Of a DNA stretch of 12,559 bases, positions 7,563-12,559 are shown piece by piece. Origin of the DNA: Dissophora ornata (Eukaryota; Mortierellomycota; Mortierellomycetes; Mortierellales; Mortierellaceae); the NCBI GenBank assembly GCA_025201705.1, contig MU617467.1:1-12559 (forward strand), given 5' to 3'. The stretch's first letter is position 1; every line of letters starts with the position of its first letter. A program made the position numbers and the translations under genes. The notes under the pieces were generated by a model. The model worked only from the letters and a program-made list of their open reading frames with translations. It did not search any database and was not told the DNA's origin.

Positions 7563-9144
7563 CCTCCGGTGCTTTCATCCAGTGGGATTTACATCCGAGG
7601 ATTGCGATAGCTCTCCACTCTCGGATCCATCAAGTCGCATCGGACGTAGTATCCGTGCACTTACCATGCATGCAAAACACCCAAAGAATCATTACACTGT
7701 TATGTTTTTTATTTTCTTTCCCTTGTCGGCGTAAACGAATGAGATTGAGATTGGCATTTTTTTTCCTTCATACCGTTGGAAGCCAGAGTGTTGAGCATTC
7801 TAGCCGGTCGAATCGAGATTTGATAGCATTAAAAAATGAAATGGGGGTGTGGTAATCTTCCGTGATGAGTCTTGTATCTCATTAGTCTACACATCGCCAC
7901 AGTACGTACAATGTGACGCATCTCTCTCTCATCCGAAAATAGACCGCGTCGTTTTTGTTCCCAGCAAGCCTGGAGTACTTTTTCAACAAACCAATCGGAC
8001 AGTATTTCAGAAACCATGAAAAGGCTCTTTCTCTGTTCTCTTGATTGATATTTAGTGTTATATTCAATAACCACATGTACTGATAGAGGTTGTGGTTCGG
8101 TCACACGCTTCTACAATCTTGTCATTCTTCCCTGGGCGCTCCTTCCACGAAGCAAAAAGAGGGCGCTCATCGTGCAATGCAGCCGCAAAGGTCTTTATTA
8201 TCGATCGATGCGGACTTCAGAACCTGTCATAGAGAAAATAAGGTCAGAGCAGATGCGTGAGAGTGAATAGACAGAACCTGATTCTAGCCCAAATTTTTCT
8301 GGTGTTGCGTTCAAAAAATTTAATCTTGGGAAAAAAAAAGAGCATACCCATCGTGTGAACCTGACCTTGTGTTTCGATTGGTTCGCTTTGCAGATGACCT
8401 AGAACAAAGGCTTGAAAAGATAAAAAGAAAACATGGCCAAAGATGGTGAGGGATAGATGAGAAAGCGGATTATTGTTGTTTCGGTCCATATTTACGAGTG
8501 GATAAGCGCTCGAAATCCAGGTATAGTCTACAAGCAATCGCCAGACAACAATTGCAAAGCAGGGTAGGACAAATCAGGCGTCTGTGTGTTCGGTTGTAAG
8601 CCGCACATATTGTAATCCAAGCCAATGAAGACCAAGGCGATGACCAGGACGACGACAAATGGTGCTCTTTTTTTTCATTTGGGTGCTCTGAAATTTTGAA
8701 TATAGTTCACCTAAACAGGTCCTCGGTATTATGCTTTGAAAAGTTTATTTCCGTGGGTATTATGCCGGGTATCAAACTACAGGTCTACTCCGAGCCTGGA
8801 TTAGGAAATCGACAACCGCCCAATCGGCCGGAAAGGAGAGCGACCCATCGATGTAGATACACATGCCCAGTAGACGACAAGTTAATTGCGACCGGTGGTG
8901 AGATTGGTTACAACAGCAAAAATAAAAAGTCGCATGCTTTCATTTTTGGATGATTCCACGGATTCTATTAATTCCGCTTGGTAAGTTTGCCTGCATCCGT
9001 GTTGTTGATTGCATACAGTTCAACCAGACCACTCGGTCTTGGCCATATTGTGCAAGTTCAAAAGTACATCGACATATCTATTTACTCGCACGAACAAACA
9101 AACAGAGAAAGAGAACCGAATCTCCCCAATGGCTAATAGCTCTT
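7563..9144. other. Non-coding or unrecognised DNA
   Basis: No gene is recognised. A 7-bp inverted repeat (ATCCGAG at 7593-7599, CTCGGAT at 7620-7626) follows the poly-A run. Open frames on both strands (for example 7505-7855 plus, 8244-8537 minus) are short, use rare-looking codons and have no family resemblance. The stretch is AT-rich compared with the transporter gene. Confidence 0.5.
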
Positions 9145-9168
9145 AATCCCAGACGCACCCCTGGGATT
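9145..9168. repeat. Perfect inverted repeat AATCCCAG / CTGGGATT with nearby partial copies
   Basis: Arms at 9145-9152 and 9161-9168 flank an 8-base spacer. The left arm recurs as AATCCCAG at 9261-9268, and related TCCCAGG and CCTGGG words occur at about 9299-9305 and 9328-9333. This clusters one sequence word within about 190 bp. Confidence 0.65.
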
Positions 9169-10201
9169 GAAAATTCTCACTTTTGTTTGTCACGCGGTAA
9201 AATAAAAGTGCTATGGCTACCGAGTGAACAGAGCCTTGTGTTTACATTCACTCACACTCTAATCCCAGGAACAATTCCGATTCGCAACGCTCATGCAGTC
9301 CCAGGGTGCATTGGGTCCGATTTTCTTCCTGGGCATTGAGATAGACTAGCAGCAAGGGCTATTCGAGAGTTGAGCGAATAGAATTTGTTCGGTCACATTA
9401 TTGCAAATGCGAATGTGTAGTTTGTCCTATCGGATAAGTGCCACTAGCGCCATTTTTTACGTTTCTTGATGACCTTGAGCCTTGTTTTGTTTTATCATTT
9501 CGTGTTCTTCACCAGGGACTAAAAGACTTTGAGCAAAGAAACATAGTACGCGCGTATGACTGGGCCATCCCATGTGTTTTTTTCATTTCGCAATGGCCGC
9601 TGTACAGAACTTCAGTGACGGAGAAGAAGAGAGGGAGAGGGAGGCTAGTTAAAATGTTCCATGTGTGAGTGTTCAGTGTTTTACACAAGCCCCTAGGCAA
9701 GGCTACTCATACCAAGGAATAAAAAGTAACAATAAAACAGCCCAGCCCGCCTTCCCAATACAGTTGTATCTTTGAACAGAGACAGCCCGAGTACACTATA
9801 TGTTACAATTACTATCGATTGAAATAATAAATAAATGTACTCAAAAGCTTTGTGGCGATCGTAATTCGGAAGCACAGTGCTCGATTGTGCCACAGGAATC
9901 AGCTGTTTATGAAGTTAACTTAAGTTAGACTGGTGTGCCCTTAAAACTGACCATTGATGAATTGTCATCAAGAGTACGAACGTTTGCGAGTAACTGTATA
10001 CATACGTAGGTGAGGCGAAACTTCAGAAGCTGTTTAGCTCGTGGGCAATTCAAAGAACTAAGGATGACTAACAGTTGTCCGGCTGTTGTGAAGTGACCCA
10101 AGCGCAATGCTCTTGATTTGCGTGATCGTGGGGGATAGAGCAGCATACTACTGTGGTGGCATCAATGGCTTGAAAAAGGCGTGTTGCAAGTGATTGACTT
10201 T
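9169..10201. other. Non-coding or unrecognised DNA
   Basis: No gene is recognised. A plus-strand frame of 129 codons (8950-9339) spans the left part but has no motif and contains the inverted repeat described at 9145. Several shorter minus-strand frames overlap it or follow it. Nothing resembling an RNA gene was seen. Confidence 0.45.
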
Positions 10202-10302
10202 GGCCTGGCAGGTGGATTGAGGCACGGTAGTTGGACACCGAACAAGGTGTCCGCATGGATTGAGACCCAGCTGACAGCTTGTGTGCAGCTGCCACCCAGG
10301 CC
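10202..10302. repeat. Nested inverted repeats, about 100 bp
   Basis: Outer arms are GGCCTGGCAGGTGG (10202-10215) and CCACCCAGGCC (10292-10302), complementary except for a 3-base gap. Inside lies an exact hairpin, GGACACC (10233-10239) and GGTGTCC (10246-10252) with loop GAACAA. A third short pairing, CAGCTG with CAGCTG, is near 10269-10292. A structured transcript, a small palindromic element or chance are all possible. Confidence 0.5.
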
Positions 10303-11153
10303 CGCACAACTTTAGCGAAATTAAGCATTTTTTTTGCAGACGGCACCAAATAAAAGTTAAGGAAAGTGCTGTTGTCCCAAGATAGGAAATTTACGGTCCA
10401 GACCATTTTACAACACCTCTTGAGCACCGCAACATCATAAGCCCTTTCCCACCTGAACTATCACTCGCCCTCTCTGTCTCAATTTGCTCTTTCTTTGTTA
10501 CCCAATTTCACAGGAGAGCGCCAAAAAGGGACAGAGTAAACAAACCAACAACTCACACTGCACGGCTTACCCTCCAGGACACCATTGTGCCTGTAACTCA
10601 AATTCTACTTGATGGATAAAAAATGCATCGTACAATACATACATGCTTTGACGAATCCGAAGTCGCCCCTTCAGAGTTCAGAGAGAAATCCCAGGAATCA
10701 GAATGGAGAGGGCGTGGCGACAAGAGCAAACAAAAACACCCCAATAAACCGAGGTTCTATTCAATCCAAGTTTATATTAGAGCTCACCGTACACTTTCAC
10801 CCAGCTGCCTACTCCTCCTCAGCGATGTGGATTCGTTGATTTGTGATGCCGGAGGAGTGTTTTTGTTCTTTTCGAGATGGAGGATAGTGTTGATGACTTG
10901 AATATTTATTTTTTGGCTGTTGAACTTTACTCAGCCGCGAGATTTCTGAAACGGAAGCGTGCCCAGGGAGGTAGAACGGGCGAGGTGTTGATGCTCATGC
11001 AGGACGCCAACAACAGCTACTCTATATTGTACACACATTCAATAATCAACGCTTTGTTTTAGAACAACGACAGTGCCTCCCTGAATGAGATTCAATCCTC
11101 CGTTGCTCTCCCTGTTACCGATCGTCCACCTCTCGTCTTTTCTTTCATTTTTG
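10303..11153. other. Intergenic, upstream region of the OPT transporter gene
   Basis: No gene is recognised. A 61-codon plus frame at 10877-11062 starts with ATG but has no family resemblance. The stretch presumably includes distal promoter elements of the transporter gene; I could not assign specific factor sites. Confidence 0.4.
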
Positions 11154-11161
11154 TATAAAAG
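11154..11161 (+). promoter_or_regulatory. TATA-like box of the OPT transporter gene
   Basis: TATAAAAG lies 143 bases before the ATG. It is followed by a strongly CT-rich leader (about 11170-11290). A start of transcription about 30 bases downstream would give a leader of roughly 105 bases. Inferred from sequence and position only. Confidence 0.55.
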
Positions 11162-11296
11162 CCATCTCTTCCCCCCATTCATTCAACCTCGTCTACGGCT
11201 GTACCATTCCCGCACCTCCCACCTCCAAGACCCTCTCCTCCTTTCCCTCGCCGACCGCTGTCCTCTTTTTGAGTGACTAACATCACCCCTCTCGCC

Positions 11297-12559
11297 ATGT
11301 CCGAACAAAAGCAAGAATACGTTGCTGAAAAGGAGTTCGTCGACGAGAAGCTCGATATCGAGCGCTCGTCCGTCGTCCTCGAGGAAGAGGAGAACTCTCC
11401 CATTCCTGAAGTCGCTGCCATTGTCTCCAACAAGGACGACCCCTCCACTCCCGTGCTCACTTTCCGCTTCTGGGTTATGGCCGTTATCTTCTCCATCATC
11501 CTTTCCTTCTTCAACCAGTTCTTGTAAGTACACACTCCTAGTCGCCCGTTTCTGTATCCCTAGACCGCTAAGAACAAATACTTATCAATGTCTTTCACCC
11601 AACAGCTGGTTCCGTTCCACTCCTATGACCATCTCCACTCTGGTCATCCAGTTGTTGTCTTACCCTTTCGGTAAATTCATGGCTGCCGTCCTCCCTGCCG
11701 GTCGTCTTAACCCTGGTCCCTTCAACATCAAGGAGCACGTCTTGGTCGCTTTGACTGCTAACTGCGCCGGTGGTACCGCCTACGCTGTCGATATTATCGT
11801 TATCCAGAAGGTCTTCTACCAGCAGGATTTCGGTTTCCTTGCCAACTTCCTCCTCATCCTCACCACTCAGATGTTGGGTTACGGTATGGCTGGTGTTCTC
11901 CGTCGTTACCTTGTCTACCCCGCTGCCATGATCTGGCCCGCCAACTTGGTGCAGGTTGCCCTCTTCAACACCCTTCATCAGGATGAGGATCTCGCTCCTG
12001 GCCAGTGGTCCCGCTTCAAGTTCTTCCTGGTTGCCACCTTTGCCATGTTCTTGTACCAGTGGATTCCCGGCTTCCTCTTCCCAGTCATCAGCTCCATTGC
12101 TTGGATCTGCTGGATCAAGCCCGATAACCTGGTCCTCTCCCAGATCACCGGTGCCGGTGGTCTCGGATTCGGTGCCATCTCTTTGGATTGGAACAACATT
12201 GTTTCCTTCTTGGGTTCTCCTTTGATCGTTCCTTGGTGGGCCCAGGTCAACATTGCCATCGGTTTCTTCTTGATCGCTTGGGTCATGGTTCCCATTGCCT
12301 ACTACACCAACTTGTGGGAGGCCAAGAAGTTCCCTATCCTCACCCCCAGACTTTTCCAGGACAACGGTAACAGATACGTTGTCACCAAGATTCTTACAGA
12401 CAACGTTTTGGATGAAGCCAAGTATGAGGCCTATGGTCCTCTCCGTATCTCGACCTTCTTTGCCTTGACCTATGGTATCGGTTTCGCTGGTCTCTCGTCC
12501 ATGATCACTCACACCTGGTTGTACCATCGCCATAAGTTGGTTGCCCAGTGGAAGCAGTC
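11297..12559 (+). CDS. Oligopeptide transporter, OPT family (N-terminal half, two exons seen)
   Basis: Exon 1 is 11297-11523 and exon 2 starts at 11606 and runs off the right edge. The 82-bp intron has donor GTAAGT and acceptor CAACAG; joining gives NQFFWFRSTP in frame. About 393 residues are visible. The start ATG sits in GCCATGTCC. Residues 1-50 are acidic and cytosolic. Membrane segments follow from about 57 (FWVMAVIFSIILSFFNQFF). Family motifs are NPGPFNIKEH (111-120), QMLGYGMAGVLRRYLVYPAAMIWP (about 164-187), YQWIPGFLFPVISSIAWICWIKP (about 226-248) and GLGFGAISLDWNNI (about 261-274). OPT proteins use the proton gradient to import tetra- and pentapeptides or related thiol peptides across the plasma membrane in fungi; full length is usually 700-900 residues, so roughly half is missing here. 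The coding sequence favours C- and T-ending codons, unlike the DNA upstream, which suggests good expression. Peptide transporter is secure; substrate is not. Confidence 0.93.

Noticed and set aside
8950..9339. 129-codon plus-strand frame
   Set aside because: Starts in AT-rich DNA, shows no domain, and contains the inverted repeat at 9145; length is within what chance gives over 5 kb.
10877..11062. Small plus-strand ORF with ATG upstream of the transporter
   Set aside because: No recognisable family, ends about 90 bases before the TATA-like box, and no evidence of its own promoter or conservation.
11179..11535. Two overlapping minus-strand frames near the transporter start
   Set aside because: They lie across the CT-rich leader and exon 1 of the transporter on the opposite strand and have low-complexity composition.
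11595..12533. 312-codon open frame on the minus strand
   Set aside because: It is fully antisense to the OPT transporter exon, whose membrane motifs are unmistakable. The antisense frame stays open because of codon bias in the real gene.

Overview
The window looks like nuclear DNA of a filamentous fungus, probably an early-diverging one such as Mortierellomycotina. The protein genes carry short GT-AG introns (82-124 bp, one of 438 bp) with GTAAGT-type donors and pyrimidine-rich acceptors. AATAAA signals follow two stop codons, homopolymer and CT/GA tracts are frequent, and there are no bacterial ribosome binding sites or operons. The lineage is an inference from overall gene style, not from a marker gene.

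Layout. (1) Positions 1-1675, minus strand: 5' part of a PhoD-like metallophosphatase gene with a long Pro/Gln/Tyr-rich N-terminal tail; it runs off the left edge. (2) 2478-2978, minus: a small single-exon DOPA 4,5-dioxygenase-family protein. (3) 3485-5470, minus: a five-exon gene for an RNA-binding protein of the ALY/REF (or SKAR) mRNA-export adaptor type, with an unusually long repeat-bearing linker. Introns were placed by hand and the reading frame closes exactly over 514 codons. (4) 5659-6207, minus: an unassigned ORF of doubtful status. (5) About 6208-11150: roughly 5 kb in which I recognise no gene, only homopolymers, hairpins and short ORFs without family resemblance. (6) 11297 to the right edge, plus: the N-terminal half of an oligopeptide transporter (OPT family), with a TATA-like box upstream and one intron.

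The genes do not form an obvious pathway. PhoD-like phosphatase, DOPA dioxygenase, RNA export adaptor and peptide transporter look like ordinary unlinked fungal housekeeping or accessory genes. I found no CRISPR array, rRNA, tRNA, intact transposon or biosynthetic cluster, and no convincing evidence of a new biological system. The most notable items are the minisatellite-like linker in the RNA-binding protein, the Pro/Gln-rich tail on the phosphatase, the orphan ORF, and several perfect hairpins in the non-coding DNA.
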